A stretch of 6,777 bases of DNA from an uncultured Xanthobacteraceae bacterium (GTDB taxonomy: Bacteria > Pseudomonadota > Alphaproteobacteria > Rhizobiales > Xanthobacteraceae). Where the stretch lies: positions 1-6,777 of the forward strand of contig CATPBC010000400.1 of the NCBI GenBank assembly GCA_955652195.1, in the 5' to 3' direction. Positions 6,610 to 6,777 of the stretch are shown here, piece after piece. Each line of letters begins with the position of its first letter. Position 1 is the stretch's first letter. A program made the position numbers and the translations under genes. The notes beneath the pieces are model-generated. The model was given only the letters and a program-made list of their open reading frames with translations. It did no database searches and was not told where the DNA came from.

Positions 6610-6708
6610 CTAGAGCGAAATGGGACTTCATTTAATCGCCATCCCGCTCTAGCTTTTTATCTGAGCATGATCTTTTCCGAAAACGATGACTACTTTTGCG
6701 ATCATGCT
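6610..6708. repeat. Dispersed mosaic palindrome, copy 3, two-part form
   Basis: Half A is a 43-bp palindrome with perfect 8-bp arms CTAGAGCG (6610-6617) and CGCTCTAG (6645-6652). An AT-rich spacer follows. Half B has arms AGCATGATC (6664-6672) and GATCATGCT (6700-6708), with CCGAAAA at 6677-6683. Its inner stem is decayed: only AAAA and TTTT still pair, and the ACCGGT core is lost. Order and orientation of the halves are the same as in copy 2. It lies 20 bp upstream of the glmU ATG, so it would be in the glmU leader or promoter region. Confidence 0.8.
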
Positions 6709-6777
6709 TTTGAGCAGTGTGTTCATAAAAATGGCGATATTATCGATGCCGTACCCAACTTAATATATTGAATTTAC
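6709..6777. other. AT-rich intergenic edge upstream of glmU
   Basis: Base composition falls to about 34% GC over 6711-6777, against strongly GC-rich coding sequence elsewhere. No convincing start, Shine-Dalgarno or conserved protein is visible on either strand. A glmU promoter would be expected near here. GATAAT on the minus strand (6744-6739) could serve as a -10, but I find no matching -35 at 16-18 bp, so no promoter is called. A small 11-bp palindrome, CGATATTATCG, lies at 6735-6745. Confidence 0.4.

Noticed and set aside
6610..6659. Hairpin followed by CTTTTTAT, resembling an intrinsic terminator on the + strand
   Set aside because: No + strand gene lies upstream, the loop is 27 nt, and it is half A of the dispersed mosaic repeat.

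Overview
This window is a housekeeping stretch of an alphaproteobacterial chromosome, most likely Hyphomicrobiales (Rhizobiales), near the Bradyrhizobium/Xanthobacteraceae type. The evidence is high-GC coding sequence, a RecG whose N-terminus and wedge read like the alphaproteobacterial form, and three intergenic copies of a mosaic palindrome (GCGCATGATC...GATCATGCGC around an ACCGGT/CCACTTTT core) that resembles the short repeats known from rhizobia. Genus and species cannot be fixed from the sequence alone.

Layout, left to right. Positions 1-67 may hold the start of a leftward gene cut by the window edge. Positions 68-255 are intergenic, with palindrome copy 1 and a heptamer-based inverted repeat just before recG. 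recG (256-2358, +) encodes the branch-migrating ATP-dependent DNA helicase. It converges, with only 7 bp between stop codons, on a leftward block: glmU (6590-5232, -), glmS (5138-3312, -) and a DUF502 inner-membrane protein gene (3127-2366, -). Palindrome copy 2 fills the DUF502 leader and copy 3 lies upstream of glmU. The right edge (6709-6777) is AT-rich and has no recognisable gene.

How the genes work together. GlmS makes glucosamine-6-phosphate from fructose-6-phosphate and glutamine. After GlmM isomerisation (not encoded here), GlmU acetylates glucosamine-1-phosphate and joins it to UTP, giving UDP-GlcNAc for peptidoglycan and lipid A. glmU and glmS probably form one leftward transcription unit that may continue into the DUF502 gene. 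RecG acts on stalled forks and recombination intermediates and is functionally unrelated.

All four complete genes look intact and ordinary, and I found no new multi-gene system. The structure worth a second look is intergenic. Two different heptamer-repeat inverted arrays sit directly 5' of recG and glmS. The one at glmS has 32-nt arms, includes the glmU stop codon, and ends 2 nt before a glmS start that lacks a visible Shine-Dalgarno. The three dispersed palindromes also show compensatory base changes between copies.
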